Shown here piece after piece: positions 14,843 through 22,654 of a DNA stretch of 23,530 nt. Origin of the DNA: an uncultured Bacilli bacterium. GTDB lineage: Bacteria; Bacillota_I; Bacilli_A; RF39; UBA660. Numbering within the stretch: the stretch's first letter is position 1; every line of letters begins with the position of its first letter. Where the stretch lies: contig CAKOOW010000018.1 in assembly GCA_934098445.1 (NCBI GenBank), positions 1-23,530 on the forward strand, written 5' to 3'. The position numbers and the translations under genes were made by a program. The notes under the pieces are model-generated. The model searched no databases. It was not told the DNA's origin and worked only from the letters and a program-made list of their open reading frames with translations.

Positions 14843-15481
14843 ATGAAAAATAAAATTAGTAATAAAGATACTTATAAGAGTAAGAAAAACCCTCTTCAAA
14901 AAGAAATAAATAAACTAGAAAAAGAAATAATTAAATTAAATCATAATAAGAATGAAACTAAAATAGGACTTTTTAAGAGTAAGAAAAAAGATGATAAACT
15001 CCTATTTAAATATAATGAGTCTTTAGAAAAATTAAGTACTAATTATGATACTTATGATGAAGAAATCTTTAATATGCGAATTAGTAATTCCCTGACTTTA
15101 GATACTACCATTTTAGAAGTATTTAAATTTATAACCAGTAATTTCTTATACTTTGTCTTTGAACGAAAAAAAGAAGATGATAATCTAACGATTAATATTT
15201 TAAATGAAGAATATATCGACTTACAGAATATAATTAATCAAGATAATTTTATCTTTATTAATCATATAGCTCTTTTAGATGAACAAAATCTGAAGATGAT
15301 TATTGCTGATAAGTATAAGTTAGAAAATATTAACTTAGAAATAACTTCTTTAGAAGATGATAATTTAGAGACTACTATTAAAGAAGTAGATATTCTTTAT
15401 AACTATTATAATCTCGGAAAAGCTAATCTAAATTATACCGATATCCTTAGTTATTTAACTATTTTGAATATGGATATTTAA
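14843..15481 (+). CDS. Coiled-coil protein, C-terminal part (same frame as the upstream ORF)
   Basis: 212 codons from ATG 14843, in the same reading frame as the ORF at 13973. The 195 bases between them (14648-14842) are open in this frame and encode a plausible protein segment (DTYYLIDNFVTKKW, SIEKLVTKYF, LLEYNLIVKYI). There is no good ribosome site before ATG 14843, only AGAAG at about 14834-14838, so independent translation would be weak. The product begins with a Lys/Glu coiled coil (LQKEINKLEKEIIKLNHNK) and ends in an Asn/Asp/Ile-rich helical region. No domain is recognised. The best reading is that this is the 3' half of a pseudogene or of one gene with a sequencing error at 14645. The next operon's promoter begins right at its stop codon. 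Confidence 0.6.
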   Translation: MKNKISNKDTYKSKKNPLQKEINKLEKEIIKLNHNKNETKIGLFKSKKKDDKLLFKYNESLEKLSTNYDTYDEEIFNMRISNSLTLDTTILEVFKFITSNFLYFVFERKKEDDNLTINILNEEYIDLQNIINQDNFIFINHIALLDEQNLKMIIADKYKLENINLEITSLEDDNLETTIKEVDILYNYYNLGKANLNYTDILSYLTILNMDI

Positions 15482-15482
15482 C

Positions 15483-15511
15483 TTGAATGTTTATTTACCC
15501 CGTGATATAAT
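15483..15511 (+). promoter_or_regulatory. Strong promoter of the signal peptidase/McrBC-like operon
   Basis: TTGAAT (15483-15488), exactly 17 bases, TATAAT (15506-15511), with TG at 15503-15504 giving an extended -10. The start is predicted near 15518. GGAGG at 15527-15531 precedes ATG 15536. No other promoter is evident before the window end, and all following gene gaps are 12 bases or less. Confidence 0.85.
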
Positions 15512-15535
15512 TTAAATGGATAATATGGAGGAAGT

Positions 15536-16078
15536 ATGAAGCAACTAGGCATTATTTTAAAGGATTTTTTCCTCGGAGTTTGGGTTATTATCGCTATAAC
15601 AGTAACTGTATGCTTATTATCATATAATGAATTTAATGTTCCTACTTTTGGTAAGACGACTATTCTAGCTATTGATAATGATGAAATGGAACCCAAATTC
15701 TATGCTGGAGATCTTTTATTAATAAAAAGAGAAAGTGATAAGAAAATTGCTAATCAAGATGAAGTTTTTTTCTATAATGGAAATAAAGCTAATGAGTATT
15801 TAATTAATATAGGAGCGGTTGAAGATAAATTTGCGGTTTCGACTAAAGAATCAACTTATACTATTAATAATACTAAAGTATCAGGAAGCTATGTGATTGG
15901 GCGTGTTAATGGCACTAAGATAATACACAATTTAGGATATTTATATAGTATTTTTACATCTAAATGGGGATTTATGTTTTTAATTATTTTTCCTACTATC
16001 TTTTTAATTATGTATGAAATCTTAATGATTGTTGATGCTGCTAAAGCACTCAAAACAGAAAACGGATACGTTGAATGA
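15536..16078 (+). CDS. Signal peptidase I-like protein lacking catalytic residues
   Basis: 180 residues with the SipW-type layout: an N-terminal membrane segment (about residues 12-30), an outer domain and a C-terminal membrane segment (KWGFMFLIIFPTIFLIMYEIL). The active-site box is recognisable as MEPKFYAGDLLLIK, but the residue before that Met is E50 where the family has its nucleophilic Ser (N48-D49-E50-M51-E52-P53). The THR box that supplies the catalytic His is missing; the protein's only His is in KIIHNLGY near the C-terminus. The KGDNN box reads TKEST. So all three Ser/His/Asp residues are gone while the frame, length and membrane layout are kept, arguing for a selected non-enzymatic role. 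Signal-peptidase-like proteins without catalytic residues are known assembly factors of streptococcal pili (SipA). It is first in the operon and its stop overlaps the next ATG. Confidence 0.8.
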   Translation: MKQLGIILKDFFLGVWVIIAITVTVCLLSYNEFNVPTFGKTTILAIDNDEMEPKFYAGDLLLIKRESDKKIANQDEVFFYNGNKANEYLINIGAVEDKFAVSTKESTYTINNTKVSGSYVIGRVNGTKIIHNLGYLYSIFTSKWGFMFLIIFPTIFLIMYEILMIVDAAKALKTENGYVE

Positions 16079-16110
16079 AAAAGCGCCTGTTACTACTTGA
16101 GTGCTTTTTT
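16043..16110 (+). terminator. Terminator-like hairpin across a gene junction
   Basis: AAAGCACTCAA (16043-16053) is the exact complement of TTGAGTGCTTT (16097-16107), with T to 16110. The 43-base loop holds the overlapping stop/start (ATGA, 16075-16078) of two genes and a small inner hairpin (AACG-GATA-CGTT, 16061-16072). It looks like an intrinsic terminator inside coding sequence that ribosomes would normally block. Confidence 0.45.
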
Positions 16111-16632
16111 ATTGTTTTAACTTTAATTACCATCACTAAGACTTATGGTTTATTTGAAACTAATAGCCAAGCTACAAGCAATATTCCTATTGCTAAATGG
16201 GTAATTAAAGTCGATGGTAAAGATTTAACTCTAGCTAAAGAATTAAACTATAGTGATTTTATTATCACGAACAATAATCATAGCGATGAGGGTTATTTTG
16301 CCCCGGGAACGGTAGCATCTTATACTTTAGATATAGATACCAGTGCTTCTGAAGTTGCTGTTTCTTATGCCATTACGATAGATGCTTCCGCCTTAGATAA
16401 ACATCCTAATATTAAATTTAATGTTATCGATTTAGAAGGGGATTCGCTAAGTAATGATGGGTTAACTTATGAAGGGGTTATTAAATTAGAAGATATTGCA
16501 AAAATAAGACACTTAAAGATAAATTTAGAATGGCAAGATGATCCCAACTATGATGAGGCTGATACTAGTTTAATTGGCGAAGAATTACCAATTAAACTAG
16601 AGGCCAAATTTAGTCAATATATTGCCAATTAA
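16075..16632 (+). CDS. Secreted TasA/camelysin-like protein
   Basis: 185 residues; ATG overlaps the stop of the signal-peptidase-like gene. The ribosome site is weak, so it is likely coupled. A hydrophobic signal (residues 5-21) ends in KTYGLF, a variant of the SipW motif with Gly for Ala; the predicted mature start is L26. The mature part carries IPIAKWVIKVDGKD, DEGYFAPGT, SYTLDIDTSAS and INLEWQDDP, the same ordered blocks as the minus-strand gene at 3138-3716, its paralogue. It is the probable substrate of the signal peptidase at 16644, because its direct neighbour upstream has lost the catalytic residues. Likely a surface-fibre component. The initial hydrophobic stretch has one Cys (C10) that is lost on cleavage. 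Confidence 0.78.
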   Translation: MKKRLLLLECFFIVLTLITITKTYGLFETNSQATSNIPIAKWVIKVDGKDLTLAKELNYSDFIITNNNHSDEGYFAPGTVASYTLDIDTSASEVAVSYAITIDASALDKHPNIKFNVIDLEGDSLSNDGLTYEGVIKLEDIAKIRHLKINLEWQDDPNYDEADTSLIGEELPIKLEAKFSQYIAN

Positions 16633-16643
16633 AGGAAGATTGT

Positions 16644-17465
16644 ATGATAAAAAGGGTATTTAAATGGTTAGCAAATTTTTTGTCTTGTATATTATTTATA
16701 TTATTACTATTAGCTATTTATGGTAAAGTAAGTGTACTAGTTTCGGATAATCCTTATCCTAATTATTTTGGATATACGATTTTTCAGATTGCCAGTGGTT
16801 CGATGGAACCAGCTTTATATAAAGATGATGTTATTTTAGTTAAGATTGGTCAGGATAATTTACAAAAAGATGATATTATTTCTTATTTGAAAGATGGAAG
16901 TATTATTACCCATCGAATTTTATATATTGATAATGACTTATTAACTGTTAAAGGCGATAATAATAATACCCTTGATAATCCCATTAAGAAAGATATGGTT
17001 ATTGGGAAAATTGTTAAAGTATTTCCTAAACTAAAAGTCTGGCAAGATGTCTTTAGTGATTATCGGGTTATTGCCCTTTTATTTATAACTTTAATCCTCT
17101 TTGATGTTGCTATTTCTTATGAAGAACCTAAATTAAAACATCTTCAAGAAGATATTGATACCACCCCTTTAAAAGTAACTAAGATTGAGGATCCTCCTAA
17201 AGATACTAAAACTAAAAAGAAGAATGAAGTCGATAGACTCTTAGAAGTTACTAGACATATAGATATTAAAGAAGTTAATGACTTATTAGAAGCCTCTAGT
17301 AAATTTAAATTAAGTCCTGAAGAAATAATAAATCTTAAGAAAAAGATTAGTAATGAAGAAATAGATTTACCTAAATTAAAAGCTAAAGAAAAGAAATTCT
17401 TAGAATATACTATTCGTTTAGACTTAAGTAAAATTCAAGAGACCATAGAAAATAAAGAGAAGTAA
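16644..17465 (+). CDS. sipW: SipW-type signal peptidase I with long cytoplasmic tail
   Basis: 273 residues, about 100 more than a typical SipW. Ribosome site AAGGAAG ahead of the ATG. It has membrane segments at about residues 9-28 and 142-158. The outer domain has a full SipW/ER-type active site: nucleophile S53 in SGSMEP, H90 in THRI, D105 in KGDNN. It cuts signal peptides of secreted TasA-like proteins at the outer membrane face. The unusual part is a charged tail of ~114 residues after the second membrane segment (from about residue 160). It is rich in Lys, Glu and Leu, with EVNDLLEASSKFKLSPEEI; it should lie in the cytoplasm and may contact the ATPase or coiled-coil proteins of the locus. 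It is the only one of the three family members here with every catalytic residue. The symbol is given for family, not proven orthology. Confidence 0.88.
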   Translation: MIKRVFKWLANFLSCILFILLLLAIYGKVSVLVSDNPYPNYFGYTIFQIASGSMEPALYKDDVILVKIGQDNLQKDDIISYLKDGSIITHRILYIDNDLLTVKGDNNNTLDNPIKKDMVIGKIVKVFPKLKVWQDVFSDYRVIALLFITLILFDVAISYEEPKLKHLQEDIDTTPLKVTKIEDPPKDTKTKKKNEVDRLLEVTRHIDIKEVNDLLEASSKFKLSPEEIINLKKKISNEEIDLPKLKAKEKKFLEYTIRLDLSKIQETIENKEK

Positions 17466-17466
17466 T

Positions 17467-18066
17467 ATGATTAAACACCTAAAGAAATTTATTAATAATA
17501 TTAATAAGAAAAAATTTAAAAGAACCTTCTTTTCTTCCCTAGTCATCTTTCTTCTTATCATCATAATTAGTAGCATCGGTTTTACTTATGCTCGGTATGA
17601 AACCGATACTACCTTGAAATTAAATCCTAATATAGCCTTCTTTATCGTCGATGCTACTAATACTACTAAGTCTTTAGAACTTACCAGGATGGTACCTTCT
17701 AATGACTATTATGATTATTATTTTGAAGTATCTAACTTTAATGATAATGGTAAAGCTAATGTTGATTTAAACTATAATATTCAGTTAAAAATGACTACTA
17801 ATCTACCACTTACTTATGAAATATATAAGGTAGAAGATAATACGATGGCTAATATTAATACCGTAAATATTAGTACTAATCAAGATGGAATGTATTTTAA
17901 AGAGTATGTAGATCCTAATGATTATTTTATGGCTTGTAAGACTAAAAAGACCGACCGTTTCTTATTAAGAGTATATTTTCCCTTAGAATATAAAAATAAT
18001 CCTGATTACTATGAATCTGTTATTGACTTAGTAGAAATAAATATTAATGCTACCCAAGTCGTATAG
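17467..18066 (+). CDS. Secreted TasA-like protein
   Basis: 199 residues, starting 1 base after the stop of the signal peptidase gene. A long basic N-terminus (about residues 1-19, NKKKFKR) and a hydrophobic segment (20-37) end in FTYARYE, a clear SipW-type site with predicted mature start R43. The mature part is a beta-rich domain: FFIVDATNTTKSLEL, YDYYFEVSNFNDNGKANVDLNYNIQLKM and RFLLRVYFPLEY. This is like the single-domain camelysin/TasA proteins, which form or cap surface fibres. Its direct junction with an active signal peptidase marks it as that enzyme's substrate. It has one Cys in the mature part (MACKTKK). Function beyond that is inferred. Confidence 0.77.
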   Translation: MIKHLKKFINNINKKKFKRTFFSSLVIFLLIIIISSIGFTYARYETDTTLKLNPNIAFFIVDATNTTKSLELTRMVPSNDYYDYYFEVSNFNDNGKANVDLNYNIQLKMTTNLPLTYEIYKVEDNTMANINTVNISTNQDGMYFKEYVDPNDYFMACKTKKTDRFLLRVYFPLEYKNNPDYYESVIDLVEININATQVV

Positions 18067-18077
18067 AAAGGCTTTAT

Positions 18078-19001
18078 ATGCAGTATACCAAGAAAATTCC
18101 TCATTTAAAACAAATCCTCATTCTCGTTTCTCTTTTAGCCTTAACCCCTGTTATTTTAACATTTGCTCGCTTTATTAAAGATACTTTTTATAACTTTTAT
18201 CTTGGTAGTAAGGAATTTTATTTTACTAGTAATAGATTAAAAGAAAAGGAAGCTACTTATCAAGTAAATAACTGGAGTGGAGTAGGAGCTTTTGCGATAA
18301 CTTTTGATTTATTATCTTCTTTAAATAATAAATTATATACTAATTATGATATCGATTATAAGATTGAATTTACTTGTAGTGCGGATGCAACATGTACGAT
18401 AGATAATAAGACGGGGACTATCTATAATACTACGCATAGTGCTAGTATTAATATTAATGTTGTTCCCCAAAGAGCTTTTAAAGAAGGGGAAGAGTTAATT
18501 ATCAAAGTCGTAGCCACTTCTACTAGTCCTTATGTTAAAACTCTTGCCGCTAAATTTATTTATACATCAGGAAAGAAAGGTGTTACCTATAGTATAACGG
18601 ATAGTAATAGTAATCCTTATTTAGACCTAAGTATTACGAACGCTAATACTTATTGTACTGTCATCGAAGCTTTTAATTCTTATAAGAAAGGGGATTATAT
18701 AGATATAAATAACTTCTTAGAACTTGATAGTACTCTTAAAGATAAATGTATTGGTAAATATATTAAAGTATCTTTTGATCCTAATATAATTCTTGTAGAT
18801 ACTACTTCTTCTTTATTAGATAATAGTCAATTAGATTATATTACTCTTAAAAGTGTTTCTTATATTAAAGAAATTACTTTTCCTATAGATGCGGTAAGTA
18901 GTAGGGAATTAAAATTCTATAAGATTGATCCATCTAAGAATTATACCTATCCTAATGATACCAATACTAGTATAATAAAAGTAGAAATAATAGATCCATA
19001 G
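18078..19001 (+). CDS. Secreted beta-rich surface protein, SipW-type signal
   Basis: 307 residues; AAAGG before ATG 18078. The signal segment (about residues 11-27) ends in LTFARF, again the SipW-type motif; predicted mature start R31. The mature protein opens with KEFYFTSNRLK and contains a Cys pair in FTCSADATCTID plus two later Cys (ANTYCTVIEAF, LKDKCIGKY), so disulfides are possible. The rest alternates Thr/Ser/Asn-rich strands and resembles two beta-sandwich domains (about residues 32-165 and 166-307). It is larger and less like TasA than its neighbours, so it could be a cap or tip protein. Not assigned to a known family. It follows the active signal peptidase and its first substrate by short gaps in the same operon. 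Confidence 0.72.
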   Translation: MQYTKKIPHLKQILILVSLLALTPVILTFARFIKDTFYNFYLGSKEFYFTSNRLKEKEATYQVNNWSGVGAFAITFDLLSSLNNKLYTNYDIDYKIEFTCSADATCTIDNKTGTIYNTTHSASININVVPQRAFKEGEELIIKVVATSTSPYVKTLAAKFIYTSGKKGVTYSITDSNSNPYLDLSITNANTYCTVIEAFNSYKKGDYIDINNFLELDSTLKDKCIGKYIKVSFDPNIILVDTTSSLLDNSQLDYITLKSVSYIKEITFPIDAVSSRELKFYKIDPSKNYTYPNDTNTSIIKVEIIDP

Positions 19002-19011
19002 GAGGTATATA

Positions 19012-19989
19012 ATGGATTTAAATATAATAAGTGAATATTTAAAATATGTTAAAAAAAATCTTTTAGAATTTTATAAAATTATCTTTGAAAATAAATATCA
19101 AAAGAGTTTAATAGAACCTTTCTTAGATAAGTATATTGATATTAGATATAATAATGAAACTAATTATCATAATATAAAGAATCCTACTAATAGAGTAAGT
19201 AAAGAATTAGAACCCCTATTCATAGAATTACAAAGTGATAATAATATATCTCTTCTTAAGAGTATTTATGCTTTATTTGGTTATATTATGTATCTTGATG
19301 ATGCTATCTATTTTGATTCTTCTAAGTCTTTAATAGATTATCTAATTAGTGATAATAATCTAAAGATAGAGGGATTAGCGTTTAAGAAAGATGAATTAAA
19401 TAAGTGGTTACGAAGTTTTACCAAAGGAAAAAAAGAATTCTTTAGAGTATTAGAAACTAATGAATATATCTTAAAAGAAAAAAGAATTCAAAGAGGATAT
19501 TATAACTTATCTTTAGAACAGAATGTTAAAATATCTTATCTTTATAGTGATATGGCTATTAATAAAGCCTTTACGACCGGAAATACTTATGAAGACTCTT
19601 TATTTGTCTTATATATATTAGCATCTAAACTAGTCTTAGAAAATGCTATTAACTTAGACTTTTCTCGAAGGTATTGTTTAGAATTTGCAAGTAGTCTATG
19701 GTCAAAAGAAAAGAAACAAAAAAGACTATTAGAGATTCTAAATAATACTTTAGCTAAAAAATATCTTGAGATAAAGATTAGTTTAACTACTTATTATGAG
19801 ACAAAAAGTCAAATTGATAAATTAATTAAAGAAGGATATTTATTTTCTTTATATTTAGATGATACTTTTACCGGGGAAATTACCGAATTATATTTATTTT
19901 CGACGATTTTTATCTATAAAAATAATGAATTTTTTGATATGATTATTAATAGTAAAGAAAAAATACCAGGAAGAATAATTGTATTATAG
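19012..19989 (+). CDS. Unknown helical cytoplasmic protein next to the McrB-like ATPase
   Basis: 325 residues with an excellent ribosome site (GGAGG, 19002-19006). No signal peptide or membrane segment. The sequence is Leu/Ile/Lys/Tyr-rich and mostly helical: MDLNIISEYLKYVKKNLLEFYK at the start, NEYILKEKRIQRGYYNLSLEQN in the middle, and a C-terminus with ITELYLFSTIFIYKNNEFFDMI. I recognise no domain. It lies 12 bases before the membrane McrB-like ATPase and two genes before the DUF2357 protein. A third cytoplasmic subunit or substrate adaptor of that AAA complex is a reasonable guess, but the sequence does not prove it. It could equally serve the secreted proteins upstream. Confidence 0.7.
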   Translation: MDLNIISEYLKYVKKNLLEFYKIIFENKYQKSLIEPFLDKYIDIRYNNETNYHNIKNPTNRVSKELEPLFIELQSDNNISLLKSIYALFGYIMYLDDAIYFDSSKSLIDYLISDNNLKIEGLAFKKDELNKWLRSFTKGKKEFFRVLETNEYILKEKRIQRGYYNLSLEQNVKISYLYSDMAINKAFTTGNTYEDSLFVLYILASKLVLENAINLDFSRRYCLEFASSLWSKEKKQKRLLEILNNTLAKKYLEIKISLTTYYETKSQIDKLIKEGYLFSLYLDDTFTGEITELYLFSTIFIYKNNEFFDMIINSKEKIPGRIIVL

Positions 19990-20001
19990 GATGGTGGGTA
20001 T

Positions 20002-21525
20002 ATGGATACATTTTTTCGCTTTTTATATGAATTTTTATCTCAGTTTTTTAGTGGACTTAACTCTATTGTCATGGGATTAATTAATGGCATCGGCAAAATA
20101 TTTGATTTTAAAGCTTATTTAAATATTGTTAATTATTATAAGAATGATTTTAATATGCCCGAATGGTTCTTAGTAGGACTTGCTATTCTCATAATGATTA
20201 TTGTTTTAGGTTTAATATTTCTAGGCGGATATTTTCTTCTTCGCAAGTATATAAGAATTAGAAAGTCTTTAGTTGATCAAGAGTCATTATTAGAAGAGGT
20301 TAGTACTTTAAATAGTAAAGTAGCTACTCTAATGAAAGAAAAAGAAGATATCTTAGCTATGAAGGTCTCTAAACTAGGATTAAGACCCGATGAGAGTGAT
20401 ACCGAAAAAGCAAGTGAAGATAATGGGATTACGGATAAGAATACGGAAATACGTTTCCCTAAACTATATGAAGTTGATGAGAAGTTTAAGGATTATAAAG
20501 TAGCTAATTATAATAATTCGTTTGATTTACCCCAGTTAGTAGAGCTTTTTCGTAATTTTGCGGCTAGTCAGTTAAAACTTTATTATACACCTAAGATGAT
20601 TAGATTATTTGTATCGGCCTTAGCCTCTACGAAATTAGTTATTTTACAAGGTATTTCTGGTACCGGTAAAACATCACTAGCTTATGCGTGGGGAAAATTT
20701 TTAAAACATGACTCTTGTATTGCTTCTGTCCAACCATCATGGCGTGATCGTACCGAATTATTTGGCTATTTCAATGAATTTACCAAAAGATTTAATGAAA
20801 CAGAAGTCTTAAAAGAGATGTATGTTGCTGGTTATACAGATGATATTTATACGGTAATTTTGGATGAAATGAATATTTCCCGTGTTGAGTATTACTTTGC
20901 CGAAATGTTATCTATTTTAGAAATGCCTAATAAATCGGAATGGATAGTAGAAATAGTACCTAGTGCTTGGAAAAGTGACCCTATCCATTTAAAAGATGGG
21001 AAACTATTAATCCCTCCTAATATGTGGTATATTGGGACTATTAATAACGATGATTCTACTTTTATGGTAACTGATAAAGTATATGACCGTGCCATGCCTA
21101 TTGATATTAATGATAAGGGTGAAGCTTTTGAACCTGTTAATACTCCTGCTCAAGATATAAACTATTCTTATTTAGATAATCTATTTCAGAGTGCGATTAA
21201 AGATAATCAAATTAGTCAAGAAACTTTCGATAAAATTGAAAAAATGGATAATTATGTCATTAAACATTTCCGTATTGCCTTTGGTAATCGTATTGTAGCT
21301 CATATGAAAAAGTTTGTTCCTGTCTTTGTGGCTTGTGGTGGTACCGAAGTTGACGGGGTTGATTATTTTATTGCCCGTAAAATACTCCGTAAATTTGAAC
21401 AGTTAAACGTGGCTTATATTCGTGATGAAATTGATGGCTTTGTAAAATTTTTAAATGATGAATTCGGTGAAGGTAAAATGGCTGAATGTATCGAGTATTT
21501 ACTAAGATTAAAGAAATTAGCATAA
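20002..21525 (+). CDS. Membrane-anchored McrB-like AAA+ ATPase/GTPase
   Basis: 507 residues. An amphipathic N-terminus precedes one strong membrane segment (about 55-80) followed by basic residues (RKYIRIRK), a coiled coil (about 90-115) and a linker. The C-terminal AAA+ domain belongs to the McrB/MoxR side of the superfamily: Walker A GISGTGKT (217-224, K223), a loop VQPSWRDRTELFGYFNE, Walker B VILDEMN with D288/E289, sensor-1 segment GTINNDDS (N348) and a finger-like DKVYDRAMPIDI. All nucleotide-binding residues look intact, so it should hydrolyse ATP or GTP. There is no DNA-binding domain like that of E. coli McrB; a membrane anchor stands in its place. With the DUF2357 gene 8 bases downstream, it forms an McrBC-like pair. 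Located among signal peptidases and fibre genes, it is more likely an envelope-assembly motor than a restriction enzyme. Confidence 0.85.
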   Translation: MDTFFRFLYEFLSQFFSGLNSIVMGLINGIGKIFDFKAYLNIVNYYKNDFNMPEWFLVGLAILIMIIVLGLIFLGGYFLLRKYIRIRKSLVDQESLLEEVSTLNSKVATLMKEKEDILAMKVSKLGLRPDESDTEKASEDNGITDKNTEIRFPKLYEVDEKFKDYKVANYNNSFDLPQLVELFRNFAASQLKLYYTPKMIRLFVSALASTKLVILQGISGTGKTSLAYAWGKFLKHDSCIASVQPSWRDRTELFGYFNEFTKRFNETEVLKEMYVAGYTDDIYTVILDEMNISRVEYYFAEMLSILEMPNKSEWIVEIVPSAWKSDPIHLKDGKLLIPPNMWYIGTINNDDSTFMVTDKVYDRAMPIDINDKGEAFEPVNTPAQDINYSYLDNLFQSAIKDNQISQETFDKIEKMDNYVIKHFRIAFGNRIVAHMKKFVPVFVACGGTEVDGVDYFIARKILRKFEQLNVAYIRDEIDGFVKFLNDEFGEGKMAECIEYLLRLKKLA

Positions 21526-21533
21526 GGTGAAGT

Positions 21534-22646
21534 ATGGAAGATTTAAATATAATAAAATTATATGAAAATAATAAAAACAAAGTTCAAGATTTTAATAGTA
21601 ATATTCGTTCTAATCTGAATCTTAATACTTCTTATGAAAAAGTGGTTGTTGATTATGAATGGTTAGATTTAATGGAAGATACTATTAGATACTTAGATAA
21701 TATCTTAAGAAATCCTAATCGTTTTATTGTTAATGAAGAAGAAATAGTAAAAATTGAATTAGCTCGTCGGGTAACGGTTGAAAGTATTAGACATTTATCT
21801 AAACATACTAATTTTATTCAAAAGATTGAAGATAATGGGGATGTTAAACCCTCTAAGATTTTAAATATTAATAAAGATGAAAGTTATGATACTTATGAAA
21901 ATCGTCTTATTTATACTTTAATTGAAAATATGCGTAACTATGTCGAATTAAAGAAAAAAGAAACTTTAACAACCTCGCAAGTTAAAGATATAAAAAGACT
22001 AGAATATCAAGGAAAATGTAATTTAGGTAAAGAAAGAATTAATGTTAATGTAGCGCTTGACTCTTCTTTAATTGCGAGTCTGGATAATAAGCCAACGGAT
22101 TCCTCTTTATCTATTGAAGAACGCATCGAAAAATTAGAACAAAATATTACTATGCTTCAAAATACTGATGTATATAAAGATTTAAGAAAAAAACACGTCG
22201 CTAGAGTAATACCTCCTATTAAGAAGACTAATGTCATATTGAAAAATACTAATTTTCAGTATGCGATGAAACTTTGGGATTTTCTTCAAAGTCATGTTGC
22301 TAATGATACTAAAATTACGAAAGAACATAAAAACTATGAAGAAAATGGTATTATAAAAGATTATTTAAATAATACATTCTATTTAAATTATTTAGCCCTT
22401 GATACTCTAAGTAAAGATAAAACAACCGAAGCATATAAGAAGAATATTGAAGAAATAACGGATAATCTAATCGAAAGAATAGTCGAGTTAAATGTTGATA
22501 TGCCTCTTAGTACTTTAAAAGAAAAAATTGGGGATAAAATAGCGATTACTAAGCTAAAAAAACAAGCTAGTTTAAGTGAAATTCAAAATGTCTTTTTGAA
22601 AAGTATTGATAACTACTTAGAAAAAATTGAAAACTTTAAGTTTTAG
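21534..22646 (+). CDS. DUF2357/McrC-like partner without a nuclease domain
   Basis: 370 residues; AAGGTGA ahead of ATG. The segment ESYDTYENRLIYTLIENM (about residues 116-133) and, later, PIKKTNVILKNTNFQYAMKLWDFL match the conserved helices of DUF2357/McrC-type proteins that dock on McrB-like hexamers. Two coiled-coil stretches are visible (EERIEKLEQNITML and the C-terminal ALSTLKE/KLKKQ region). Full McrC proteins end in a PD-(D/E)xK nuclease; here the C-terminus is helical and I find no D...[DE]xK motif. No signal or membrane segment, so it is cytoplasmic and would reach the membrane through the ATPase. It is probably a structural activator of the ATPase, with the nuclease lost. The DUF2357 assignment is by motif reading and needs a profile search. 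Confidence 0.75.
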   Translation: MEDLNIIKLYENNKNKVQDFNSNIRSNLNLNTSYEKVVVDYEWLDLMEDTIRYLDNILRNPNRFIVNEEEIVKIELARRVTVESIRHLSKHTNFIQKIEDNGDVKPSKILNINKDESYDTYENRLIYTLIENMRNYVELKKKETLTTSQVKDIKRLEYQGKCNLGKERINVNVALDSSLIASLDNKPTDSSLSIEERIEKLEQNITMLQNTDVYKDLRKKHVARVIPPIKKTNVILKNTNFQYAMKLWDFLQSHVANDTKITKEHKNYEENGIIKDYLNNTFYLNYLALDTLSKDKTTEAYKKNIEEITDNLIERIVELNVDMPLSTLKEKIGDKIAITKLKKQASLSEIQNVFLKSIDNYLEKIENFKF

Positions 22647-22654
22647 GAGGAAAA

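Noticed and set aside
15478..15696. Minus-strand ORF of 72 codons
   Set aside because: It covers the strong plus-strand promoter and the start of the signal-peptidase-like gene and has no coding support.
20002..22646. A classic McrBC restriction/defence system
   Set aside because: The ATPase has a membrane segment and no DNA-binding domain, the DUF2357 protein lacks a visible nuclease motif, and the neighbours are secretion and surface genes with no methylase, integrase or other defence gene.
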